DNA of 38,467 nucleotides from Acidobacteriaceae bacterium (GTDB lineage: Bacteria; Acidobacteriota; Terriglobia; Terriglobales; Acidobacteriaceae), in NCBI GenBank assembly GCA_003131635.1, contig PKVZ01000085.1, forward strand, positions 346-38,812, given 5' to 3'. Position 1 is the first letter of the stretch. Each line of letters opens with the position of its first letter. This document shows positions 8,030 to 15,678 of the stretch, one piece after another. Under the pieces are notes generated by a model. It made no database searches, was not told the DNA's origin, and worked only from the letters and a program-made list of their open reading frames with translations. The position numbers and the translations under genes are program-made.

Positions 8030-8641
8030 TCAGTAGTACCAAGCTCCTTTAATTGAAACAGGAATGTTCTTGCCCACCACAATTTGGTTTGCCTGTTGTG
8101 CGATGGCAGCATTGTATACGCCTATTTCCGAAAACAGCTTCCAGGGGAAAAAATTGTGGACCAAAAATTCAGCTTGACGGCGGCGACATCGGTCCCCGTC
8201 TGCATCCATATCATGCCAATATCTTGCGCCCATCAAAGGCCAGTCAATTTCACCTAGGTCTGCGAAGTCATCAAAAAAGTCCGTATAGTCCATGACGGCG
8301 TGCCCTTCGGTAAAAACCCAATCTAACCCTGCGGCGTCCACCGCTTCCGTGGACGAAACTAAGTGAACGATTGGCGCTTGGCCTCCCGTATAACCTACGA
8401 CGTTGCCCTTGTTAATCGTGAAGAGCATCGGGGAGCGTGGCCCGAAATAGAAAGGAACGTAATCGGCAATGACCCCACCGGGACCGCACGGGACCTTTTT
8501 TCTGAGCCTCCTGTCCTTGATGTTCTTGTGCCCGATACTCACAAACTGGATATTCTTAGCAGCACGGTCACAGAACAGCCCGCCTGCATTGATAATCCCC
8601 GCAAGGTTAGCAATCGGCGTAATGTGGTAGATCGGCGGCAC
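8030..8641 (-). CDS. darT: DarT-type DNA ADP-ribosyltransferase toxin
   Basis: Toxin that attaches ADP-ribose from NAD+ to bases in single-stranded DNA and blocks replication. Seen: the N-terminal IYHITPIANLAGIINAGGL, DYVPFYFGPRSPML (60-73) and RRRQAEFLVHNFFPW, in which E158 fits the catalytic Glu of DarT proteins (DUF4433). The length of 203 residues is typical. The start codon is GTG at 8641 with no strong ribosome site, which could keep toxin levels low. It is the first gene of the darTG unit. Known DarTG pairs act in phage defence, and its place beside MazEF and the DGQHR/methylase pair fits a defence island. Confidence 0.93.
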   Translation of the reverse strand: MPPIYHITPIANLAGIINAGGLFCDRAAKNIQFVSIGHKNIKDRRLRKKVPCGPGGVIADYVPFYFGPRSPMLFTINKGNVVGYTGGQAPIVHLVSSTEAVDAAGLDWVFTEGHAVMDYTDFFDDFADLGEIDWPLMGARYWHDMDADGDRCRRRQAEFLVHNFFPWKLFSEIGVYNAAIAQQANQIVVGKNIPVSIKGAWYY

Positions 8642-8785
8642 GACGGAATCTTAACCTTAAGAAACGATTCCCGCACGCGGTTTTTACCCTTGGATCACCC
8701 AAATTTAACATATTCGCCATCCATTCGCCACTTAGCGAATGCATAGATAGCGCAAGATTCGCACCGAAAAGGTATCTTAGGTAAC

Positions 8786-9433
8786 ATGCCTGAAATGATA
8801 GCGAGAGAGGCAGCATGGGAACTCCTAGCTGAGTTCACTCAGTCGGAAAGTTTGCGCAAGCACGCGCTTGCGGTCGAGGCTTGCATGAGGGCATGTTCCC
8901 ATAAACTTGCGGCCGGTTCCAACCCTGGGCCATCAGAACTTGGGCTGCCCGAATTCGGATTGTCCCAGGAAGACCTTTGGGGCATCGTTGGATTGATTCA
9001 CGATTTCGATTACGAAAAATATCCCAGCCTGGAAGATCATCCGTACCGGGGCAACGAGATTCTTAAGGAGCGGGGATGGCCCGAAGTCATCCGTCGAGCG
9101 ATTATGTCGCATGCCGAATACAGCGGAGTGACGCGCGAAACACCGATGGAAAGATGTCTGTTCGCCTGCGATGAACTGGCCGGATTTATTACTGCCGTCG
9201 CGCTGATCAAGCCGGGGAAATCTCTGGCGGAGGTGGATGCGAAGTCGGTGCGGAAGAGGATGAAAGATAAAGCCTTCGCGCGCAAAGTGAACCGCGATGA
9301 TATCGTGAACGGCGCTGCCGCTCTGGGCGTGGATTTGGACGAGCACATTTCTTTTTGCATTGCGGCTCTGCGGGGAATTGCTGCGGAGTTGGGCTTAGAT
9401 GGGAGTGCGGCGAAGGTCACCGCGTCCCCTTAA
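8786..9433 (+). CDS. HD-domain metal-dependent phosphohydrolase
   Basis: HD-superfamily protein of 215 residues. Seen: H26 in LRKHALAVE, the H72-D73 pair in GLIHDFDYEKYP, H109 in MSHAEY and D129 in ACDELAGF, the order expected for an HD metal site. This subfamily is often annotated as a putative hydrolase; the substrate is unknown. The ATG at 8786 has AGG about 6 nt upstream, and an ATG at 8795 is an alternative. It is a single gene, divergent from darT and convergent with the hutH-type gene. No unusual feature is seen. Confidence 0.82.
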   Translation: MPEMIAREAAWELLAEFTQSESLRKHALAVEACMRACSHKLAAGSNPGPSELGLPEFGLSQEDLWGIVGLIHDFDYEKYPSLEDHPYRGNEILKERGWPEVIRRAIMSHAEYSGVTRETPMERCLFACDELAGFITAVALIKPGKSLAEVDAKSVRKRMKDKAFARKVNRDDIVNGAAALGVDLDEHISFCIAALRGIAAELGLDGSAAKVTASP

Positions 9434-9536
9434 AGCGGAGGCGCCCCCGAGGGCAAATCGTTTGGCTAGATGTGACTGAATCTTGTGTCAATCTATCGCA
9501 GCATGCAGAGAGGCCCTGGTTCAATCGTTTGATTTC

Positions 9537-11066
9537 TTAGTGGATAATTTCCGCGATCTTCCCCGTTGCGATCATTTCCGCGATGCGCGCGAAATCTTTG
9601 TACATCACGCGGTCCTTCTCCATCGTGGGACAAACCGAGCGGATCGCCGCATGTGCGGCCTGTCCGCGCTTTGAAGTTTTCAACGGAGCTAGAAAGTCGA
9701 TTGCCTGGGCCACGGCCATGGCCTCGATGGCCAGCACGTTGCGCGTATTTTCGACGATGCGCTTCAGCTTGTTTGCCGCCGTCATGCCCATGGAGACGTA
9801 GTCTTCTTTGTTGCCCGAGGTAGTAATCGAATCCACCGATGCGGGATGAGCCAGCACTTTGTTCTCGCTGACCAGCGCCGCGGCCGTGACCTGCGGCATC
9901 ATAAAACCGGAATTCAATCCCGCGCCCTGGGCCAGGAACGGCGGCAAACCCTCGCTGAGCGCGGGATTCACCAGGCGCTCGATTCTTCGTTCACTAATTC
10001 CCGCGAGAGCGCTCAGAGCGATGCCGAGAAAATCCAGAGCGAAGGCGAGGGGTTCGCCGTGGAAATTTCCGCCGGAGACGACGTCGCCTGCGGAACTCTC
10101 CGCGTCGGTGATGAAGACCAGAGGATTGTCCACCGCGGAGTTCGCCTCGATCTCAAATACCTCTCGGCAGTGCGCCAGCGTATCGCGCACTGCGCCGTGC
10201 ACCTGCGGAATGCAGCGCAGGGAATAAGCGTCCTGCACACGGCCGCATTCGCGGTGCGATTCGCGAATCTGGCTGCCTTCGAGCATCTTGCGCAGGTTCG
10301 CGGCCGTCTTGATCTGTCCGCTGTGCGGGCGCGCTTTGTGGATACGCTCGTCGAAAGCTGCGTCGGTGCCTTTCAGTGCGTCGCAGCAGAGGCCGCCGAG
10401 CACGTCGGCGGAATCGACCAGTGTTTCCGCAGCCAGCAGCGCCAAGGTGCCCACGGCCAGCATGGCCTGCGTCCCATTGATCAGCGAGATGGTTTCTTTG
10501 GCCTGCAGCACGATCGGCTTTATCTGTGCCCTCTGCAGGGCGTCGCTGCTGGAGATGCGCAAGCCAGCAGCGTCGATGCACTCGCCCTCGCCGATCAAGG
10601 CCAATGCCAGATGAGCCAGGGGAGCAAGATCGCCGCTTGCGCCCACACTGCCCTGCGAGGGCACATAAGGGATGACGCCGCGGTTCAGCATTTCGCAGAG
10701 CGTATCGATGACGACCGCGCGCACTCCCGAATAACCTTTGGCCAGAGAATTGGCGCGCAGAAGCATCATGGCTCGGGTCTCGGTGGCGGCGAGCGGGTCG
10801 CCGACGCCTACCGCGTGCGAGCGCACCAGGTTGATTTGCAATTCGCGAATCTGGTCGCCGACAATGCGCACATCGCTGAGCTTGCCTACACCGGTTGTGA
10901 TGGCATAGGCGAGCTTATTGTTGGCGACAATCTCATCGACAACGGCGCGCGCGCGATTGACGGCTGTGCGAGCATCGGCGGATAGGAGCACGGGACGGCG
11001 TTGGGCCGCAACTTCGAGAACCGCTTCCAGAGTGAGGTCGTTGCCGCTGATGTGAAGTGCGTTCAA
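9537..11066 (-). CDS. hutH: Histidine ammonia-lyase
   Basis: Converts L-histidine to urocanate and ammonia using a self-made MIO cofactor. The MIO triad Ala-Ser-Gly is at 143-145 within GSVGASGDLAPLAH. Y54, the S83-H84 pair in VRSHAVGVG and the SGNKEDYVSMG segment fit the histidine-lyase group, although tyrosine replaces the usual histidine after ED. The length of 509 residues is normal. No hutU, hutI or hutG is nearby; instead the gene closes a minus-strand operon of acyl-CoA enzymes, 30 nt after the thioesterase. A related aromatic ammonia-lyase remains possible. Confidence 0.9.
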   Translation of the reverse strand: MNALHISGNDLTLEAVLEVAAQRRPVLLSADARTAVNRARAVVDEIVANNKLAYAITTGVGKLSDVRIVGDQIRELQINLVRSHAVGVGDPLAATETRAMMLLRANSLAKGYSGVRAVVIDTLCEMLNRGVIPYVPSQGSVGASGDLAPLAHLALALIGEGECIDAAGLRISSSDALQRAQIKPIVLQAKETISLINGTQAMLAVGTLALLAAETLVDSADVLGGLCCDALKGTDAAFDERIHKARPHSGQIKTAANLRKMLEGSQIRESHRECGRVQDAYSLRCIPQVHGAVRDTLAHCREVFEIEANSAVDNPLVFITDAESSAGDVVSGGNFHGEPLAFALDFLGIALSALAGISERRIERLVNPALSEGLPPFLAQGAGLNSGFMMPQVTAAALVSENKVLAHPASVDSITTSGNKEDYVSMGMTAANKLKRIVENTRNVLAIEAMAVAQAIDFLAPLKTSKRGQAAHAAIRSVCPTMEKDRVMYKDFARIAEMIATGKIAEIIH

Positions 11067-11096
11067 AATAAGTTTCCTGTTTCTGGGTTCCAGTTT

Positions 11097-11540
11097 CTAG
11101 TGACCGGTTTGGGGTTTCCCCACTACGGCGCGGAACACCTGCAAATACTTTTCCGGCAGCACGGCAATCTTCATGTCTTTGTCGGTGACGATGTGCGTGG
11201 TCTCCCCTTCGGCGAGCAGAGTGCCATCGTCTACGCGGCGCAACTCATAACCAAAGTGGATCACCGAGTCGCGCACGTTCAATAATTCGGTGCGCACCGT
11301 GACTTCTTCGTCATAACGCACCGGAGCGCGATAGCGGCACTTGGCCTCGGCCACGGCGATGAAGCATCCATCTTTGCTCTCCATGTCGCGATAAGAAAAG
11401 CCCATCTGCCGCAGCAATTCGACGCGTCCCACTTCGAACCAGATGAAATGGTTGGAATGGTACACCACACCCATTTGATCGGTCTCGGCATAGCGCACGC
11501 GCAGCCGGGTTTCATTGACGGCCTGTGGCTTCGAACTCAT
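11097..11540 (-). CDS. Hotdog-fold acyl-CoA thioesterase (YbgC/4HBT type)
   Basis: Hydrolyses acyl-CoA thioesters. Seen: RYAETDQMGVVYHSNHFIWFE near residues 14-34, with the catalytic Asp and the tyrosine/histidine context of the 4HBT/YbgC group. The protein is 147 residues. I chose the ATG at 11540 because GAGGAG lies 6 nt before it and overlaps the stop of the upstream hydratase gene, which suggests translational coupling. Longer in-frame starts would run back into the hydratase gene. In this operon it may recycle CoA from branched-chain acyl-CoA intermediates; the actual substrate is unknown. Confidence 0.88.
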   Translation of the reverse strand: MSSKPQAVNETRLRVRYAETDQMGVVYHSNHFIWFEVGRVELLRQMGFSYRDMESKDGCFIAVAEAKCRYRAPVRYDEEVTVRTELLNVRDSVIHFGYELRRVDDGTLLAEGETTHIVTDKDMKIAVLPEKYLQVFRAVVGKPQTGH

Positions 11541-11550
11541 TTCCCGCTCC

Positions 11551-12333
11551 TCACTTCCCAGTCCACACGGGCTTGCGTTTTTCGAGAAACGACACAATGC
11601 CCTCGCGGAAGTCGGCGGTGGTGCGGGTGGCGGCATTCTCGCGCACGGCCGCGTCGATCTGCGCATCGAGTTCGGCGCGGCCATGATCGGTGAGCAGTTT
11701 CTTGGTCGCTCGCAAAGAAGCTGGACTGTTTTCGATCAGCAGCGCGGCCAGTTCGCGAGACCGCGTCGTCAGATTTCCCGACGCGACGATTTCACCGATC
11801 AATCCCATTCGGAGCGCTTCTTCCGCACCGAAAATTCTTCCGGTCAGCAAAAGATCGCGCGCCTGCTTTTCGCCTACCTGGCGCAGCAGGAAAGTGGAAA
11901 CAATGGCGGGGACAAAGCCGATGCGCACTTCGGTGTAGCCGAACTTGGCTTCCGGCACGGCCAGGGTGAAGTCGCAGAGCAAGGCTAGTCCGGTGCCACC
12001 CGCGATGGCTGCGCCATTCACTGCCGCAATCGTGACCTTGGGAAATTCGTAAAGTGAGCGGAACAGGCGGACCATGGTTTCGGAATCTTCGAGATTTTGT
12101 TCGGCTGACCGGCCGATCAGCGCGTTTAAGTTTTCCAGGTCCATGCCGGAGCAGAAAGCCTTGCCGGCGCCGGTTAGGATAAGGACAATCGCCTCGGATG
12201 TCTCCACTTCCTCGAGCGCGCGCAGCAGATCGTCAATCAGTTCGAAGCTGATGGCGTTGCGCTTATCGGAACGGTTCAGCGTGATCGTGGCGATGCCGGA
12301 ATCGTAAGTGAGTTGGATCGTTTTGTAGTTCAT
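11551..12333 (-). CDS. Enoyl-CoA hydratase family, probable methylglutaconyl-CoA hydratase
   Basis: Crotonase-fold protein of 260 residues. Seen: the oxyanion-hole segments AFCSGMDL (59-66) and AAIAGGTGLALLCD (108-121), and FGYTEVRIGFVPA (131-143) with the catalytic Glu at E135. Glycine at the first Glu position together with TEVRIGFVPA is the pattern I associate with LiuC-type 3-methylglutaconyl-CoA hydratases. The operon supports this: HMG-CoA lyase is 12 nt upstream and a methylcrotonyl-CoA carboxylase-like subunit lies further up, giving three consecutive steps of leucine breakdown. The exact substrate is inferred. Confidence 0.88.
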   Translation of the reverse strand: MNYKTIQLTYDSGIATITLNRSDKRNAISFELIDDLLRALEEVETSEAIVLILTGAGKAFCSGMDLENLNALIGRSAEQNLEDSETMVRLFRSLYEFPKVTIAAVNGAAIAGGTGLALLCDFTLAVPEAKFGYTEVRIGFVPAIVSTFLLRQVGEKQARDLLLTGRIFGAEEALRMGLIGEIVASGNLTTRSRELAALLIENSPASLRATKKLLTDHGRAELDAQIDAAVRENAATRTTADFREGIVSFLEKRKPVWTGK

Positions 12334-12345
12334 ATTTTGAAACCA

Positions 12346-13236
12346 CTAATCGTCGCTGAGGGCATTCGAATATCTCGCGCCCATCTCGGTGGTTGCGCGT
12401 AGCAGCGTGTCTAACGGTTTTATCGGCGGCAATTCCGCGCCGCGCTTCTTCAAGGCTTCAATCACTTTCTCGGTCGCAATGTTGCCGACGAGTGCATCTT
12501 GTGCGAACGGGCATCCGCCCAGCCCGCCGATGGCCGAATCGAAGCGTCGGCAGCCGGCGTCGTAGGCCGCGAGAATCTTCGCCGCCGCATGCCCGGGACG
12601 GCTGTGCAGGTGGACTCCGATCTCCAGGTAATCGTACCTCGCCATCACCGCACCGACGAGTTCGCTGACTTGTTCTGGACTGGCCATGCCAACCGTGTCG
12701 GCGAGAGAAATCATTCGCAGATTGTCGACTTCCATGAGCGAGATGGCTTCAATCACTTCGTCTACATTCCACAGACCGCCGTAGGGATTGCCGAATGCCA
12801 TTGAGATGTAGACCACAACGTCGAGCGCGGCATCGCCGGCTTTTTTCTGGATCTTTTCCAGTTCGTCGAGCGCGTCTTCAGCGGATTGGTTCTGATTCTT
12901 GCGCAAGAATGTTTCGGAGATCGAATACGGAAAGCCGAGAGTGTGCACCGCGTGCGTATCGATGGCCCGCTGCGCGCCCTTTTCGTTGACCACGATGCCG
13001 ATGATCTCCACGTCGTCGGGCGGATCGAGTTCTTTCAACACTTCTTCCGAGTCCGCCATCTGCGGCACGGCCTTGGGCGAAACGAACGAGACTGCATCGA
13101 TGTGTTTGAATCCAGCGCTGATCAAGGCCTGCAAGTAGGCGCGCTTGATGTCAGGCGGAATCAGGCCTTTCAGCCCTTGCCAGGCATCGCGGGGGCATTC
13201 GATCAGTTTCACCGAGTTTGAAAATTCATTCACCAC
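12346..13236 (-). CDS. Hydroxymethylglutaryl-CoA lyase, variant type
   Basis: Cleaves HMG-CoA to acetyl-CoA and acetoacetate, the last step of leucine degradation. It is a DRE-TIM barrel with R16-D17 in IECPRDAWQG, the metal-binding H209 and H211 in GVHLHSRPG, and the catalytic-loop cysteine C242 in GGLGGCPFA. The usual GPRDGLQNE start of the barrel is replaced by CPRDAWQGL, a divergent branch. The GTG at 13236 lies inside an inverted-repeat arm; a GTG at 13212 (giving VKLIECPRD) may be the ancestral start. It follows the GxxExxY gene and precedes the hydratase in one operon. Confidence 0.87.
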   Translation of the reverse strand: MVNEFSNSVKLIECPRDAWQGLKGLIPPDIKRAYLQALISAGFKHIDAVSFVSPKAVPQMADSEEVLKELDPPDDVEIIGIVVNEKGAQRAIDTHAVHTLGFPYSISETFLRKNQNQSAEDALDELEKIQKKAGDAALDVVVYISMAFGNPYGGLWNVDEVIEAISLMEVDNLRMISLADTVGMASPEQVSELVGAVMARYDYLEIGVHLHSRPGHAAAKILAAYDAGCRRFDSAIGGLGGCPFAQDALVGNIATEKVIEALKKRGAELPPIKPLDTLLRATTEMGARYSNALSDD

Positions 13237-13256
13237 GGAGACACGGAGGCACGGAG
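13228..13256. repeat. Left arm of 29-bp inverted repeat flanking the GxxExxY gene
   Basis: This 29-nt arm pairs with 13646-13674 at 28 of 29 positions in inverted orientation. It has an internal CACGGAG-type repetition. It covers the first codons of the HMG-CoA lyase gene, including its GTG-GTG start. Such arms with CCACGGAGACACGG character are commonly seen next to GxxExxY genes. Confidence 0.88.
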
Positions 13257-13266
13257 ATTTTACAAA

Positions 13267-13677
13267 TCAAAGAACCTTTCTGATAATTCCGCCACGGGTT
13301 AGGACCGACACATTGAAATTCAGGATCAGGCCAACTCGCTTGCCGGTCAGTTTCAAATATGTCAAGAGTTGGGCTTCGTAGACCGGCAGGATATGCTCGA
13401 GGCACTTGAGTTCCAGGATCAGCGAATCCTCAACGACAAGATCGATCCGATATCCACAGTCGAGACTGACGCCTTTGTATCGGACGGGCAATGACATCTG
13501 CCGTTCAAACTTCAGATTCCGGAGATGGAGTTCATGGCAAAGGCACCCTCCATAGGCAGACTCCATCGGGCCGGGGCCAAGTTCACGATGCACTTCGATC
13601 GCAGCTCCAATGACCCGTTCGGTGAGCTGTTCATGAAGAAGTTTACTCCGTGTCTCCGTGTCTCCGTGGTGAATCAC
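13267..13677 (-). CDS. GxxExxY family protein (PD-(D/E)xK-like)
   Basis: Protein of 136 residues carrying the family's GxxExxY motif as GPMESAY (about 36-42) and a nuclease-like core YRIDLVVEDSLILELK with D, E and K in PD-(D/E)xK order. The family is widespread in environmental bacteria and its function is not established. The GTG start at 13677 lies within the right inverted-repeat arm, which therefore encodes the N-terminal IHHGDTETRS; its GTGA overlaps the stop of the upstream carboxyltransferase gene. The gene plus its two arms looks like a transferable cassette dropped into a leucine-degradation operon. It appears intact. Confidence 0.88.
   Translation of the reverse strand: MIHHGDTETRSKLLHEQLTERVIGAAIEVHRELGPGPMESAYGGCLCHELHLRNLKFERQMSLPVRYKGVSLDCGYRIDLVVEDSLILELKCLEHILPVYEAQLLTYLKLTGKRVGLILNFNVSVLTRGGIIRKVL
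13646..13674. repeat. Right arm of 29-bp inverted repeat flanking the GxxExxY gene
   Basis: Inverted partner of 13228-13256 with a single mismatch. Its outer end coincides with the last base of the carboxyltransferase stop codon (TGA at 13674-13676), so insertion would have spared that gene exactly. It contributes the first codons of the GxxExxY gene. Confidence 0.88.
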
Positions 13678-15383
13678 GTTTGCAGCACTCCCACCTTGAA
13701 CTCCGCCACCTCGGGGTTCAGTGCTGCGGCCTCCAGCGCCTGCGTAATCGCGTCGCGCGTCTCGATGGGATCAATGATTTTGTCGATCCACAACCTGGCT
13801 GCGCCATAGCGCGGATCGGTCTGCTCGTCATACGTGCGCTTTACCGATTCGTACAACTCTTTCTTGTCTTCTTCGCCTAGCTTGGTGCCGCCGCGTTCCA
13901 GTTGCTTCACCTTGATCTCAACCAGAGTTCCCGCTGCCGATTCGCCACTCATGACAGCGTAGCGCGCCGTTGGCCAGGCGAATACGAATCGTGGATCGAA
14001 TGCTTTCCCGCACATCGCATAATGTCCGGCGCCGAACGATCCTCCCACGATCACGGCGATCTTCGGCACCACAGAGTTCGACACCGCATTCACCATCTTC
14101 GCGCCAGCTTTGATGATGCCACTCCACTCCGCGTCGCGGCCCACCATGAAACCGTTCACATCGTGGAAGAAAATGAGCGGGATCAGATTCTGATTGCAGT
14201 CCATGATGAAGCGCGCGGCTTTTTCTGCCGACTCCGTATAGATCACACCGCCGAACTCGACGCGCTTGCGGCCTTCGTGATCGGTTTGATGGGCGTGCGT
14301 TTTCTGGTTGGCGACGATGCCCACGGCAAATCCGCCGATGCGTCCGTAACCGCAGATGAGTGTCTTGCCATATTCCGGTTTGTACTCGTCGAAGCGGCTG
14401 CCATCGAGCACGCGCGCCAGAATCTCCTTCATGTCGTAGGGGCGCGCGGGTGAGGAATCGTAAATGCCATAAATTTCTTCGGCGGCGAGTACGGGCTCGA
14501 CGGGCTTCTTGCGGTCCCAAGGAGATTGGCGACGGTATCCCCATTTCTCGACGATCGAGCGAATGCGGGACAGGCACGCGGGATCGTCGGGTTCACGGAA
14601 ATCGACCGTGCCGCTGATGGCGGCGTGCATGGCCGCGCCGCCGAGATCTTCCGCGGAAACTTTTTGTCCGATGGCCGCTTGCACCAACGCAGGTCCGGCC
14701 AGAAATAGTCCGCTGCCATCGGTCATCAAAACGTGATCGCACATCACCGGCAGGTAGCCGCCGCCGGCCACGCACATTCCCATAATGGCGGCGGTCTGCG
14801 GAATGCCCAGGGCCGACATGACGGCGTTATTGCGGAAGACTCGGCCAAAGTCGTCGGTGTCGGGAAATACATCTTCCTGCAGGGGCAGGAAAACTCCGGC
14901 GGAATCCACCAGATAGATGGTCGGGATACGGTTCTCGATGGCAATGTTCTGGGCGCGGATTACTTTCTTCGACGTCATGGGAAAGAATGCGCCCGCTTTC
15001 ACGGTTGCGTCGTTGGCGATAATCATCACCATGCGGGTGTGAATGCGCGCCAGGCCGGTGATCACGCCTGCGGCGGGCGCTCCGCCCCACTCTTCGTACA
15101 TGCCATGGGCAGCGTACACGCCCAATTCGAAGAAAGTCTTAGGATCAACCAACAATTCAATGCGTTCACGGGCGGTGAGGCGTCCCTTGGCATGCTGGTT
15201 TTCGATGGCCTTGCCACCACCGCCTTCACAAATCTTTTCGCTTTCGTTGCGTACCTGTGACATGAGGTCCGCCAGGAAACGCATATTGGCCTCGAACCGC
15301 GCCGTGGTGGGATCAACTTTGGTCGCCAGGACGTTAGACGCCTGAGACGTAGGGTCGGTGGGAACTTCGCTGCGATCGGCCAT
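13674..15383 (-). CDS. Acyl-CoA carboxylase carboxyltransferase (beta) subunit, methylcrotonyl-CoA carboxylase-like
   Basis: Carboxyltransferase subunit of 569 residues that moves CO2 from carboxybiotin to an acyl-CoA. Seen: KGRLTARERIELLVDP in the N-terminal half, the first oxyanion region around MGMCVAGGGYLPVMCDH, GLFLAGPALVQAAIG, and in the C-terminal half IFFHDVNGFMVG and GGSFGAGHYAMCGKAFDPRF. FHDVNGFMVG and the GLFLAGP segment are closer to methylcrotonyl-CoA carboxylase than to propionyl-CoA carboxylase. The biotin-carrying alpha subunit is not in this window. It leads the operon that continues with HMG-CoA lyase and methylglutaconyl-CoA hydratase, which supports a leucine pathway role. 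No strong ribosome site precedes the ATG. Confidence 0.9.
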   Translation of the reverse strand: MADRSEVPTDPTSQASNVLATKVDPTTARFEANMRFLADLMSQVRNESEKICEGGGGKAIENQHAKGRLTARERIELLVDPKTFFELGVYAAHGMYEEWGGAPAAGVITGLARIHTRMVMIIANDATVKAGAFFPMTSKKVIRAQNIAIENRIPTIYLVDSAGVFLPLQEDVFPDTDDFGRVFRNNAVMSALGIPQTAAIMGMCVAGGGYLPVMCDHVLMTDGSGLFLAGPALVQAAIGQKVSAEDLGGAAMHAAISGTVDFREPDDPACLSRIRSIVEKWGYRRQSPWDRKKPVEPVLAAEEIYGIYDSSPARPYDMKEILARVLDGSRFDEYKPEYGKTLICGYGRIGGFAVGIVANQKTHAHQTDHEGRKRVEFGGVIYTESAEKAARFIMDCNQNLIPLIFFHDVNGFMVGRDAEWSGIIKAGAKMVNAVSNSVVPKIAVIVGGSFGAGHYAMCGKAFDPRFVFAWPTARYAVMSGESAAGTLVEIKVKQLERGGTKLGEEDKKELYESVKRTYDEQTDPRYGAARLWIDKIIDPIETRDAITQALEAAALNPEVAEFKVGVLQT

Positions 15384-15591
15384 GGATATGAATAAGAATT
15401 AAAGAGAGCGGACTGTTTACGGTATAACACTCGCGCGGGAGCGCGCAACGCAAGCCCCATCCCCAAAGCCGAACCAGGACCAAAGCCCGGTGAGAGCCTG
15501 CCTGCCCCTCAGGTGGGAAAGGTGGACCAGCCCAGCCCCCTCTGTTCGGTTTTCGTAATAAAACAAATTTCTTGCTCTGTACGGAAACTGC

Positions 15592-15620
15592 TTGACATAA
15601 ACTTCCTCTTGCCATAAAAG
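15592..15620 (+). promoter_or_regulatory. Sigma-70-like promoter for the secreted-protein gene
   Basis: A perfect -35 TTGACA (15592-15597) is followed after exactly 17 nt by TAAAAG (15615-15620), a 4/6 match to the -10 consensus. The gene's likely ATG at 15679 is about 50 nt past the expected start of transcription, with GGAGG at 15665-15669 between them. The rest of the 15384-15678 gap holds no gene I can support. Confidence 0.55.
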
Positions 15621-15678
15621 CCCCTCGACGTCGGGCCGATTCCGGGGTTCCAACACTTTTTTTTGGAGGATGGCGGTC

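Noticed and set aside
9434..9536. Possible tRNA, from a GGTTCAATC T-arm-like string near 9518
   Set aside because: No cloverleaf or acceptor pairing could be found around it.
9846..10985. Plus-strand frame of 379 codons across the hutH gene
   Set aside because: Antisense to histidine ammonia-lyase with its MIO motif; the composition is shadow-like.
13228..13674. Classical insertion sequence
   Set aside because: The inverted repeats enclose only a GxxExxY gene; there is no transposase and no clear target duplication, so I call it a cassette rather than an IS.
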